A DNA stretch of 13,684 nt from Candidatus Cloacimonadota bacterium (GTDB lineage: Bacteria; Cloacimonadota; Cloacimonadia; Cloacimonadales; TCS61). The stretch spans positions 1 to 13,684 of the forward strand of contig JAGGWC010000241.1 in NCBI GenBank assembly GCA_021157645.1, given 5' to 3'. Of the stretch, positions 7,090-13,684 are shown in pieces (position 1 is the first letter of the stretch; each line of letters begins with the position of its first letter). The notes beneath the pieces are model-generated. The model saw nothing but the letters and a program-made list of their open reading frames with translations. It was not told the origin of the DNA and searched no databases. The position numbers were made by a program, and so were the translations under genes.

Positions 7090-8463
7090 ATGGAGAAAAA
7101 AACTATACTCATTGTTGAAGATGAGAAAATTATTGCAGAAGATATAAAAAATATAATTGTAAATTTCAATTATAATGTTCCAGCAATTATTACTAATGGT
7201 GAAAAAGCAATTCAAAAAGCTGGGGAACTTAAACCTGACTTGATTCTGATGGATATCATGATCGAAGGTAACATTAATGGTATTGAAGCAGCAAAGCAGA
7301 TTTATAGTAAATTTAGTATACCAGTTATTTTTCTTACTTCTTATGCTGATGAAAAGATCATTGAACAGGCTGCAAAATCATCTCCTTTTGGTTATATCAT
7401 TAAGCCTTTCGAAGATAGAGAATTACGGGCAACAATTGAAATAGCGTTATATAAATCTAAAATGGAAATAGCTTTTTGGAAAAACAGAAATTTTCTTTTA
7501 AAGATTATTGATACAGTTCCCAATAATATCTTTGTTAAAGATAAAGATGGAAAATACTTAATGGTCAATAAGTCTGTTGCTGAGTTATTTAACACAATAC
7601 CCAAAGATATGGTAGGGAAAACGGATAGAGAATTAATTGTACAATCTATGATCAAAAATGAGAACTTAGATAATCTTATTAAAGATGATCTTGAAGTGAT
7701 CAAGAAGAAGAAGGAAGTACTCATACCTGAGGTATCGCTCTCTTTAGATAATGGTGAAAGGATCTGGTTCCAAACGACAAAAGTTCCACTCATCTTACAG
7801 GATGATTCGGAAGCTATGTTGGGTGTCTCAGTTGATATCACAGCTTTGAAGAATAGTTTTCTCCGATTGCAGGACTTAATGGAGGAGACAGTTAATGGTC
7901 TTGTATCTGCAGTTGAAAAAAGAGATCCATATACTGCTGGACATCAACGTCGGGTTTCCTTACTTGCAAATGCTATTGCTGTAAAAATGAAATTATCAAA
8001 ATTTCAAATTGATGGATTAAGAATAGCCGCAATTGTACATGATATAGGAAAAATTAATATACCTACTGAAATTCTGAGTAAACCGGGTAAATTATCAGAT
8101 CAAGAATTTAATCTCATTAAAACCCATCCGCAAGCCGGTTTCGAAATTTTATCCACTATAAGTTTTCCGTGGCCTGTAGCAGAGATAGTTTTACAACATC
8201 AAGAACGAATAAATGGAAGTGGTTATCCGAGGGGATTAAAAAATAATGAAATTCTTATTGAAGCACGGATTATTGCTGTTGCTGATGTAGTTGAAGCAAT
8301 TATGTCACACCGACCATACCGACCTTCTCGTGGTATGGACTTTGCTCTCTCAGAAATTAATTTACATAAGGGTGTATTGTATGATGAAATTGTGGCAGAA
8401 ACTTGTTTGAATTTATTTAAAAATAAGGAATTCGCCTTTTCTGATAGTAACAGAAATTTATAA
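7090..8463 (+). CDS. Response regulator with PAS and HD-GYP c-di-GMP phosphodiesterase domains
   Basis: A 457-residue cytoplasmic protein. The receiver domain (4-125) has E10-D11-E12, phospho-acceptor Asp55, switch Thr83 and Lys105 in the typical LTSYADEK and GYIIKPF contexts. A PAS domain follows (about 135-252: VPNNIFVKDKDGKYLMVNKS, then FQTTKVPL). The HD-GYP domain (about 262-440) carries RDPYTAGHQRRV with His285, HDIGK (His317-Asp318), His346, HQERINGSGYP (370-380, with GYP intact) and Asp399 in VADV, then SHRPYRP. The usual HHE is HQE (Gln371). HD-GYP enzymes hydrolyse c-di-GMP, usually to GMP or pGpG. The receiver closely resembles that of the upstream GGDEF protein, with both ending in IEIALYK, suggesting duplication followed by exchange of the output domain. 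AGGA overlaps the upstream stop codon, indicating coupling. Confidence 0.93.
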   Translation: MEKKTILIVEDEKIIAEDIKNIIVNFNYNVPAIITNGEKAIQKAGELKPDLILMDIMIEGNINGIEAAKQIYSKFSIPVIFLTSYADEKIIEQAAKSSPFGYIIKPFEDRELRATIEIALYKSKMEIAFWKNRNFLLKIIDTVPNNIFVKDKDGKYLMVNKSVAELFNTIPKDMVGKTDRELIVQSMIKNENLDNLIKDDLEVIKKKKEVLIPEVSLSLDNGERIWFQTTKVPLILQDDSEAMLGVSVDITALKNSFLRLQDLMEETVNGLVSAVEKRDPYTAGHQRRVSLLANAIAVKMKLSKFQIDGLRIAAIVHDIGKINIPTEILSKPGKLSDQEFNLIKTHPQAGFEILSTISFPWPVAEIVLQHQERINGSGYPRGLKNNEILIEARIIAVADVVEAIMSHRPYRPSRGMDFALSEINLHKGVLYDEIVAETCLNLFKNKEFAFSDSNRNL

Positions 8464-8494
8464 ATAATTGAGTACATAACACCATACTATAAAA

Positions 8495-8526
8495 CTTGAC
8501 ACAATAACGCTATTTGAATCCATAAC
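8495..8526 (+). promoter_or_regulatory. Candidate promoter for the gcvH-gmk-rpoZ-udg group
   Basis: TTGACA (8496-8501) is a perfect -35 consensus after AAAAC. The best -10 candidate, CATAAC (8521-8526), is 19 bases away and matches TATAAT at four of six positions. This is the only intergenic break before gcvH, so a promoter is expected here; the -10 is uncertain. Confidence 0.4.
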
Positions 8527-8549
8527 TCAAAAAAATGCTGGAGGAAATA

Positions 8550-8927
8550 ATGGTAAAAGAGAATTTGCTCTATACTGAAACCCATGAGTGGATAGAAGTC
8601 ATTGGTAGTGAAGCTATAATGGGCATTACTGACCATGCTCAACATGAACTTGGTGACATCGTTTACGTGGAACTCCCAGAGATTGGAGATAATATTATTA
8701 AAGGAGAAGGTTTTGGTTCAGTTGAAGCAGTAAAAGCAGTTGAAGATATTCTTTCTCCAATAAGCGGAGAAGTTATTGCAATTAATGAAGATCTTGAAGA
8801 TACACCAGAAATGATTAATACCGATGCTTTTGGAGATGGATGGATCATGAAAGTTAAAATAGCAAACATGGATGAACTTGAAGATCTTATGAATGCAGAG
8901 CAATATAAAAAGTTAATAGAAGGTTAA
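8550..8927 (+). CDS. gcvH: Glycine cleavage system H protein (lipoyl carrier)
   Basis: A 125-residue protein from the ATG at 8550. The start is fixed by GGAGG at 8540-8544, 5 bases before it; an ATG at 8535 lies upstream of that Shine-Dalgarno and would add only MLEEI. The lipoyl domain opens with YTETHEWIEV (8-17) and GITDHAQHELGDIVYVELP (25-43). The lipoyl-lysine is Lys62 in VEAVKAVEDILSPISGEV, and the family ending NTDAFGDGWIMKVKI follows (90-104). GcvH carries the aminomethyl group between GcvP, GcvT and the L protein, and in many bacteria is also a platform for protein lipoylation. No other gcv gene is in the window, so a stand-alone role in lipoate metabolism or a distant gcvPT locus are both possible. 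It heads a close-packed group with gmk, rpoZ and a uracil-DNA glycosylase. Confidence 0.96.
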   Translation: MVKENLLYTETHEWIEVIGSEAIMGITDHAQHELGDIVYVELPEIGDNIIKGEGFGSVEAVKAVEDILSPISGEVIAINEDLEDTPEMINTDAFGDGWIMKVKIANMDELEDLMNAEQYKKLIEG

Positions 8928-8937
8928 GTACATTATT

Positions 8938-9543
8938 TTGAGCAAAAAAAAAAATTTCTTAATAATTCTTATCTCACCTTCTGGCGGTGGTAAAACTGCA
9001 ATCTTAAAAAAAATATTGGCAGAAAACAGTGAAATAAAATACTCTGTTTCCTATACAACAAGAAAATCTCGTATCAACGAAAATGATGGAGTTGATTATA
9101 ATTTTATTTCAGAGAAGAAGTTTTTGGAAATGAAAAATTCAGGCGATTTTCTTGAGTCAGCTAAAGTTCATGGCTTTTGGTATGGAACTTCCAAAAGCTA
9201 CATAAATAAAGTGTTAAATAAAAATCATATCATCATGGATATTGATGTTCAAGGTGCAAAACAGATCAATAATTCAGATGTTGATTATGTAACTATTTTC
9301 ATTCTTCCTCCATCAAGAAAAGTTTGGTTGAAGAGGTTGAATGGCAGAGGAACTGACTCAGATGAAGTAATTCAAGTTAGAATGAAAACTGCCGAAAAAG
9401 AAATTCAGGAGATCAAAGATTTTCAATATTTGGTAATAAATGATGATCTTGAAAAAGCTGTTAATGATATTAAAATTATAATTAAAGCTGAAGAAAATAA
9501 AATTGAAAGATATATTAATATACAAAATTATTACGGAGGATAA
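8938..9543 (+). CDS. gmk: Guanylate kinase
   Basis: A 201-residue enzyme that phosphorylates GMP/dGMP with ATP to GDP/dGDP. Family motifs are present in order: P-loop SPSGGGKT (13-20), the GMP-binding SVSYTTRKSR with DGVDYNFIS just after it, GDFLESAKVHGFWYGTSKS, the Walker-B-like MDIDVQGAKQI, and the lid-region LPPSRKVWLKRLNGRGTDS. Two oddities stand out. The first P-loop glycine of the usual GPSG.GKS is Ser13. The only sensible start is a TTG at 8938, with no good Shine-Dalgarno (AGG 14 bases away), 10 bases after gcvH. Eleven consecutive A begin at codon 3. No in-frame ATG occurs before the P-loop, so a non-ATG start is needed. The last bases contain the GGAGG that serves rpoZ. The gmk-rpoZ order is widespread in bacteria. 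Confidence 0.94.
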   Translation: MSKKKNFLIILISPSGGGKTAILKKILAENSEIKYSVSYTTRKSRINENDGVDYNFISEKKFLEMKNSGDFLESAKVHGFWYGTSKSYINKVLNKNHIIMDIDVQGAKQINNSDVDYVTIFILPPSRKVWLKRLNGRGTDSDEVIQVRMKTAEKEIQEIKDFQYLVINDDLEKAVNDIKIIIKAEENKIERYINIQNYYGG

Positions 9544-9777
9544 ATGAACAAGAACGGTGATTTACGAATTGTTGAAAAATTTCTTGAAGAAAATAATATG
9601 ACTTATCTTTTCTTGCTGCTTGCAAATCTTGAAGCAGAAAGAATTAGTAATTTACCTTTTACTATTAAAAGAGCATTAACAGGCAAGGTAACAACAACTG
9701 CTTTAGAACACATTGCTTCAAATGTAATTCCAGATTATGTTGTTGAGGTTGAAGACGATGAAGAAGATGTAATTTAG
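9544..9777 (+). CDS. rpoZ: RNA polymerase omega subunit, divergent
   Basis: A 77-residue protein. The core YLFLLLANLEAERISN (20-35) followed by TGKVTTTALEHIASNVI (46-62) fits the omega/RpoZ pattern of a helix with A..RA..I and then K..T.AL.EIA..I, with an acidic C-terminal tail (EVEDDEEDVI). Omega binds the beta-prime subunit and aids RNA polymerase assembly. The position directly after gmk, with the ATG right after the gmk TAA, is the classical gmk-rpoZ arrangement and supports the call strongly. GGAGG lies 4 bases before the ATG, inside the gmk end. Similarity is modest by eye (Glu-Ala-Glu-Arg in place of Lys-Arg-Ala-Arg), so the name depends partly on synteny. Confidence 0.78.
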   Translation: MNKNGDLRIVEKFLEENNMTYLFLLLANLEAERISNLPFTIKRALTGKVTTTALEHIASNVIPDYVVEVEDDEEDVI

Positions 9778-9792
9778 TTTTTTGAGAAATAT

Positions 9793-10431
9793 TTGTATAA
9801 TAAAGCTATTAAACAATATCTTGAATACTTAAAATTATCTGGTATTCAAGATATTTTCATTAAACCCCCAATTCAAATAAACAAAACTGAGCTATTAAAA
9901 GAGTTAGAGGAAAATTATCATACTTGCACGAAGTGTGCTCTGCACACAGGACGAAATAAATTTGTTTATGGGAATGGGAATGCAGACGCAAGGCTATTGA
10001 TAATCGGAGAAGGACCAGGTGCCGAAGAGAACAGATTAGGAAAGGTATTTGTAGGAAGATCTGGACAATTGCTTACTAAAATGCTGAATGCTATAAATCT
10101 CTCTCGAGATGAAGTGTATATCACTAATATTGTGAAATGCCGTCCTCCGGGTAATCGCAATCCATTACCAGAAGAGAAAAAAGCTTGTCTACCATATCTG
10201 GAAGAACAGATTTCCATAATCCAACCGGAATTTATTCTGATGCTTGGAAAAGTCGCAGCAGTTACATTATTAGAAATTGATCAAACATTAGCAGCTTTCA
10301 GACAGCAAACCTATAACTTCAGAGGGATAAAAACATACGTCTCATATCATCCATCTGCGTTACTGAGAAATCCAAGTTGGAAGAAACTTGCATGGATCGA
10401 TCTTCAAAAATTACAGAAAGATTACTTCTAA
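9793..10431 (+). CDS. Family 4 uracil-DNA glycosylase with [4Fe-4S] cluster
   Basis: A 212-residue DNA repair enzyme that removes uracil from DNA. The cluster ligands are Cys45 and Cys48 (CTKC), Cys116 (IVKCRPPGNRNP) and Cys132 (KACLPYL). The 2-67-15 spacing between them is typical of family 4 (UdgA/UDGa). Active-site motif GEGPGAEEN (72-80) and the C-terminal loop YHPSALLRNP (185-194, His186) are intact, as is GKVFVGRSGQLL (83-94). About 40 N-terminal residues precede the first cysteine pair and look helical (IKQYLEYLKLSGIQDIF). The start appears to be TTG at 9793, 15 bases after rpoZ, with at best a weak GAG 6 bases before; the next in-frame Met is inside the catalytic domain. It is close enough to rpoZ to share a transcript. 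Thermophile enzymes of this family are the best known, but the family is widespread. Confidence 0.93.
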   Translation: MYNKAIKQYLEYLKLSGIQDIFIKPPIQINKTELLKELEENYHTCTKCALHTGRNKFVYGNGNADARLLIIGEGPGAEENRLGKVFVGRSGQLLTKMLNAINLSRDEVYITNIVKCRPPGNRNPLPEEKKACLPYLEEQISIIQPEFILMLGKVAAVTLLEIDQTLAAFRQQTYNFRGIKTYVSYHPSALLRNPSWKKLAWIDLQKLQKDYF

Positions 10432-10502
10432 CATTAATAAATAATCTTATCTGCGTTTATCATAATATTATTTCAAAAAAAAGTTGCACAATTTCTACTA
10501 TA

Positions 10503-10522
10503 TTAAAAATTGATTAAAAATT
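10503..10522 (+). repeat. Short direct repeat upstream of dnaB
   Basis: TTAAAAATT occurs at 10503-10511 and again at 10514-10522, an 11-base period, within the 112-base AT-rich leader of dnaB. It could be an operator or simply AT-rich background. A possible -35, TTGCAC (10484-10489) after eight A, lies just upstream. No clear -10 is seen. Confidence 0.3.
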
Positions 10523-10543
10523 ATATTATTAATAGGAAATATT

Positions 10544-11884
10544 ATGTCAAAAGGAATTGAAAGACAAGTGCCAAATGATATAAATGCTGAAGCTGCAGTT
10601 CTGTCTGCAATGATGATAGATAACTACTCTGTTGCAAGAGCAATCGAATTACTCGAAGTAGATTATTTTTACCGTAAAGCACATCAAATTATTTTTAAAA
10701 CAATTTGTGACCTATTTGAAAATAATATTGAGATTGATATCATAACGCTAATAGATAAACTGAAAACCGGTAAACAGCTTGAAGCTATTGGTGGAGAAGC
10801 ATTCATAAATGAGTTATCTGATGTTGTATTAAGTGCTGCAAATATTGGATATCATGCTGATATCGTACGAAAAAAAGCATTATTAAGACAACTAATTGAA
10901 GCATCAAATAAAATTATCGAAAGATGCTATGTATCTGATAAAGAAACCGAAGATATAGTTGATGAAGCAGAGCAGATGATCTTCGAAATTGCTGAGCATC
11001 CTAATAGAAAAACATTCGAATGGATCCACAATATTATATCTAAAACTGTAAAAAATATAGAAGAAACGGCAGCATCAAAGAAAAGTGTGTTAGGTGTGCC
11101 AACCGGTTTTATAGATCTAGATAGAAAACTTGGAGGTTTACGCCCCGGGCAGCTTATTATTATCGCTGCCAGACCAGCAATGGGAAAAACTTCTTTTGCT
11201 CTTAACCTGGCTAGTAATACAGCTATACAATATGATAAGAAAGTTGGTATATTCACGATGGAGATGGAGAACGATGAATTACTGATGAGAATGATGAGTT
11301 CTGCATCTGAAGTTAGTATGGATAATATGCTTAAGGGATTCGGAATGAATCAGAAAAAAATGCTTCGAATTGCCGGAGCTGCTGAAGTACTTTCTGGAAA
11401 GGAGATCTATATAGATGATAGCGGTGCTAATACTATTCTGGATATCAAAGCAAAATCAAGACGTTTGAAAGCAGAGTTGAAAGGACTCGATCTAATCATT
11501 ATTGATTACATGCAGCTCATGTCTGCCAGCCGTAATAGGGAAAATAGACAGCAGGAAATATCAGAAATTTCCCGTTCTCTTAAAATACTGGCAAAAGAAC
11601 TTGGAATACCGGTCATAGCCTTATCTCAACTGAATCGTGGGTTGGAATCTCGTCCCGATAAAAGACCTATGCTTTCCGATTTAAGAGAATCTGGTGCAAT
11701 TGAGCAGGATGCCGATATTGTACTATTCATATATCGCGATGAAGTTTATAATGAAGAGACCGAAGAACCGGGAATCGCTGAGATAATTGTTGGGAAAAAC
11801 CGTCACGGAGCAATTGGAAAGATCAAATTACGCTTTATACCGGAATTTACAGCTTTCAGAGATTTAAATGAATATGAAGTATAA
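10544..11884 (+). CDS. dnaB: Replicative DNA helicase DnaB
   Basis: A 446-residue RecA-fold hexameric helicase that unwinds DNA at the replication fork on the lagging strand. The N-terminal helical domain begins QVPNDINAEAAVLSAMM (8-24). The ATPase domain starts at GVPTGFIDLDRKLGGLRPGQ (184-203). It has Walker A ARPAMGKTS (209-217), the EMENDELLMRM segment (240-250), Walker B LIIIDYMQLM (317-326), SQLNRGLESR (361-370) and the DLRESGAIEQDADIVLFIYR motif (379-398), with GKNRHGAIG (417-425) at the C-terminal end carrying the likely arginine finger Arg420. Length is normal and no intein or insertion is seen. ATG with AGGA 6 bases before. The 3' end overlaps the next gene by 17 bases. Confidence 0.98.
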   Translation: MSKGIERQVPNDINAEAAVLSAMMIDNYSVARAIELLEVDYFYRKAHQIIFKTICDLFENNIEIDIITLIDKLKTGKQLEAIGGEAFINELSDVVLSAANIGYHADIVRKKALLRQLIEASNKIIERCYVSDKETEDIVDEAEQMIFEIAEHPNRKTFEWIHNIISKTVKNIEETAASKKSVLGVPTGFIDLDRKLGGLRPGQLIIIAARPAMGKTSFALNLASNTAIQYDKKVGIFTMEMENDELLMRMMSSASEVSMDNMLKGFGMNQKKMLRIAGAAEVLSGKEIYIDDSGANTILDIKAKSRRLKAELKGLDLIIIDYMQLMSASRNRENRQQEISEISRSLKILAKELGIPVIALSQLNRGLESRPDKRPMLSDLRESGAIEQDADIVLFIYRDEVYNEETEEPGIAEIIVGKNRHGAIGKIKLRFIPEFTAFRDLNEYEV

Positions 11885-12629
11885 ATTCACATTCATTAAT
11901 TTGATTGGTGAATTTGTTTTATTTAATGTAGCTGTTTTTTATCATCTCACTAAAATAAAAAAACGATTTAATGAAATAATGAAACAAATGAAAAGAATCG
12001 GTTATGATTCTTTTTTGCTTATTGCTGTAACATCCGCATTTACAGGACTTGTAACATCTGTTCAAGCTTCCTATCAAACCAACGGTTATATCCCCGTAAG
12101 TCTAATTGGTGTTCTTATTGGAAAATCTACAATGATAGAACTTGCACCTGTACTTACCGGGCTTGTATTAGCAGGAAAAGTTGGTGCATCTATCGCTGCT
12201 GAAATTGGTACAATGAAAGTTAGTGAACAGCTTGATGCTCTGGAAACAATGGCTATAGATCCGGTTGATTTTGTTTATATGCCACGCATAATCGCTGGTG
12301 TTGTCATGTTTCCAATTCTCACAATATTTTCCAACCTTATTGGTATATTTTCTGCCTTTTTATTATCTGTTTATAAATATCATATTAATGCATTTAGCTT
12401 CTTCACGAATATGCGTGATTTCTTTTTACCATCTGATTTAATTGGTGGTTTGGTAAAAGCGATATTCTTTGGATTAATAATTACCGTAGTCGGTTGTTTT
12501 GCTGGAAGTAAAGCAAAAGGTGGAGCAGAAGGTGTGGGAAGAGTAACAACAATTACAGTTGTATATTCCTCAATTCTTATCCTGGTTATGGATTTTATTG
12601 TAGCTGCTTTATTATTTGGAGCAGCTTAA
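11868..12629 (+). CDS. mlaE: MlaE-type ABC transporter permease (phospholipid/lipid trafficking)
   Basis: A 253-residue inner-membrane permease of the MlaE/YrbE family. The family signature is very clear: ELAPVLTGLVLAGKVGASIA (91-110), then AEIGTMKVSEQLDALETMAI (111-130), DPVDFVYMPR (131-140), and near the end GGAEGVGRVTTITVVYSSI (218-236) before the last helix. Five to six membrane segments are visible (about 48-68, 78-104, 141-168, 190-212, 228-252). MlaE works with an ATPase (MlaF) and an MCE protein (MlaD) to move phospholipids between the membranes of diderms; neither partner is in the window. The start is ATG at 11868 inside dnaB (17-base overlap); ATG at 11874 is an alternative. The stop overlaps the lipoprotein start (TAATG). 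The overlap on both sides implies one transcript with dnaB. Confidence 0.93.
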   Translation: MNMKYKFTFINLIGEFVLFNVAVFYHLTKIKKRFNEIMKQMKRIGYDSFLLIAVTSAFTGLVTSVQASYQTNGYIPVSLIGVLIGKSTMIELAPVLTGLVLAGKVGASIAAEIGTMKVSEQLDALETMAIDPVDFVYMPRIIAGVVMFPILTIFSNLIGIFSAFLLSVYKYHINAFSFFTNMRDFFLPSDLIGGLVKAIFFGLIITVVGCFAGSKAKGGAEGVGRVTTITVVYSSILILVMDFIVAALLFGAA

Positions 12630-13654
12630 TGAAAAGGATAATAACATTTCTTATAATAATTTTAGTATTATCCTGTAATAAACAATATGAAAATAAAATA
12701 CCCAAAAAAAATCGAACATTAAATATTTATGCTGTAGATGTTTTCCTGAATGAAGATTTTTATGATAACATTATCCCAATCTTTACCGATATAATTGAGT
12801 GTGAAATTGTTATAACCAAATTTCCTGATGCGCTTTCAATGCTTGATAAAGCCATTTCAGAGAAGGATAGTACTGATATTGATCTGCTGTTTGGAATCGA
12901 TAATACTCTTCTATTCAAAGCAGAAAAAGAAAGTCTCTTTATCCAATATGAATCTAATAATTTACACGATATTCATGAAGATTTTATCTTTGATAAAGAA
13001 CATAGGGTCAATCCTGTTTGCTACAGTCATATTGCGTTTAATTATAACAGTTATGTAATATCTGATCCTCCAATTACGTTCGGTGAGATGCAGGATGGCA
13101 AATTCAAAGATCAGATAATAATAATGAATCCCAGGACTTCTAGTTTAGGAAGAGCTATGTTGTTCTGGTCTGTAGCTGCTTTTGGCAGGAATGGATACGG
13201 TCATTTCTGGCGAAGTATTAAAGATAATGTTTTTAGTATTTATGAAAATCAGAATGATGCTTATAATGCTTATTTAGCTGGAGAAGCACCAATGATCGTT
13301 GGATTGGAAACAACTCATATTTATCATATCCAGCGTGACAATACAGATAAATACAAGTCCATAATTCCAAAAGAAGGTGGATTTAAATTCATTGTTGGTG
13401 TTGGAATTTTAAAATCATCTCAGAAAGAATATCTTGCCGATAAGTTCGTTGATTTTTTACTTTCCAAAGAATTTCAAGAATCTATTACTGAAGAAATGTG
13501 GATGAAACCAGTAAATGGGAAAGTTAAACTCCCAGTAGATTATGAGATACTTCCGCAAATCACTAACGATTATACAAAAGAACTTTCGACCAGACGAACC
13601 AGCTGGCAATATGATGAATGGATTGCAAAATGGAAACAGATAATGCTGAAATGA
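12629..13654 (+). CDS. Thiamine-binding-protein-like (ThiB/TbpA family) periplasmic lipoprotein
   Basis: A 341-residue ABC-type solute-binding protein. The N-terminus is a lipoprotein signal: hydrophobic ITFLIIILVLS then Cys16. The mature part follows the ThiB/TbpA plan: opening strand LNIYAVDVFL (31-40), DIDLLFGIDNTLL (83-95), NPRTSSLGRAMLFWSVAAFG (167-186), AYLAGEAPMIVGLETTHIYH (214-233), GGFKFIVGVGILKSS (250-264), FVDFLLSKEFQE (273-284) and WMKPVNG (291-297). This family binds thiamine or its phosphates, with other small ligands possible in relatives; the ligand here is not proven. The usual ThiP permease and ThiQ ATPase are not present before it. It follows mlaE instead (one-base overlap), and another start codon overlaps its own stop, so its transport partners may lie beyond the right edge. 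Confidence 0.8.
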   Translation: MKRIITFLIIILVLSCNKQYENKIPKKNRTLNIYAVDVFLNEDFYDNIIPIFTDIIECEIVITKFPDALSMLDKAISEKDSTDIDLLFGIDNTLLFKAEKESLFIQYESNNLHDIHEDFIFDKEHRVNPVCYSHIAFNYNSYVISDPPITFGEMQDGKFKDQIIIMNPRTSSLGRAMLFWSVAAFGRNGYGHFWRSIKDNVFSIYENQNDAYNAYLAGEAPMIVGLETTHIYHIQRDNTDKYKSIIPKEGGFKFIVGVGILKSSQKEYLADKFVDFLLSKEFQESITEEMWMKPVNGKVKLPVDYEILPQITNDYTKELSTRRTSWQYDEWIAKWKQIMLK

Positions 13655-13684
13655 GCAGTACTGAAATAAATTTTCATATAGTAC
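13651..13684 (+). CDS. Start of a further gene in the same operon (cut by window edge)
   Basis: An ATG at 13651 overlaps the TGA stop of the preceding lipoprotein as ATGA, and the frame stays open for 11 codons to the window edge (MSSTEINFHIV). The overlap style matches the other junctions here, so a real coupled gene is likely. By context an ABC ATPase or permease would be expected, but 11 residues cannot identify it. Confidence 0.5.
   Translation, partial: MSSTEINFHIV

Noticed and set aside
7392..7841. Minus-strand open frame of 149 codons inside the HD-GYP gene
   Set aside because: It is antisense to the PAS region of a well-supported gene, with Ser/Leu-rich composition typical of reverse-strand frames in AT-rich coding DNA.
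8464..8534. Possible glycine riboswitch upstream of gcvH
   Set aside because: The gap is only about 85 bases, very AT-rich, and shows no stem-rich aptamer pattern; a promoter explains it better.
10432..10543. Replication-origin-like AT-rich repeats upstream of dnaB
   Set aside because: Only one pair of 9-base direct repeats is present, no DnaA-box-like TTATCCACA motif is seen, and AT-rich leaders are normal throughout this window.
10927..11256. Minus-strand open frame of 109 codons inside dnaB
   Set aside because: It covers the Walker A region of dnaB on the opposite strand and shows no motif.
12828..13058. Plus-strand 76-codon frame inside the thiamine-binder-like gene
   Set aside because: It is out of frame within a gene whose family motifs run through this region.

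Overview
The window is AT-rich, densely coding bacterial DNA from a diderm, most likely a member of the FCB group and probably Cloacimonadota (Cloacimonetes-like). This is inferred from three things: the base composition; a secreted beta-helix protein ending in a FlgD-like sorting domain of the NYPNPFNPST type; and a PASTA-bearing FtsI inside a dcw cluster of FCB style. The phylum is an inference. Only the genes and their order are seen directly.

Layout. Positions 1-4109, minus strand: the head of a dcw (division and cell wall) cluster in the order mraZ - rsmH - ftsL - ftsI - murE (cut by the window edge). Three of its four junctions are stop/start overlaps (TAATG or ATGA), so translation is probably coupled. 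The ftsL-ftsI junction instead carries a hairpin followed by seven T, directly before the ftsI start. Upstream of mraZ (4128-4173) is an array of five TG(A/G)GN motifs, four of them at an exact 10-base period. This matches the known architecture of MraZ operators. Positions 4351-5571, plus strand: a secreted right-handed beta-helix protein, followed directly by a terminator-like hairpin. Positions 5744-8463: two adjacent response regulators with related receiver domains, one ending in a GGDEF diguanylate cyclase and the other in an HD-GYP phosphodiesterase, so c-di-GMP synthesis and breakdown are encoded side by side. Positions 8550-10431: gcvH, gmk, rpoZ and a family-4 uracil-DNA glycosylase, closely packed. 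gmk and the glycosylase both appear to start at TTG. Positions 10544-13654: dnaB, an MlaE-type lipid permease and a thiamine-binding-protein-like lipoprotein, all overlapping. The start codon of a further gene overlaps the lipoprotein stop at the right edge.

No tRNA, rRNA, CRISPR array, insertion sequence or phage gene was recognised, and no gene-free stretch exceeds 300 bases. The intergenic regions (4174-4350, 5594-5743, 8464-8549, 10432-10543) are very AT-rich. Each carries an A/T-rich stretch followed by TTGAC or TTGCA, a plausible shared -35 element, but convincing -10 boxes are not visible.

Most of the window is core housekeeping. The parts most worth a second look are the MraZ operator array together with a MraZ whose usual DNA-contact motif is altered, the ftsL-ftsI hairpin, the receiver-domain pair with opposite c-di-GMP outputs, and the mlaE plus thiamine-binder-like lipoprotein pair. 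I see no clearly new defence or mobile system.
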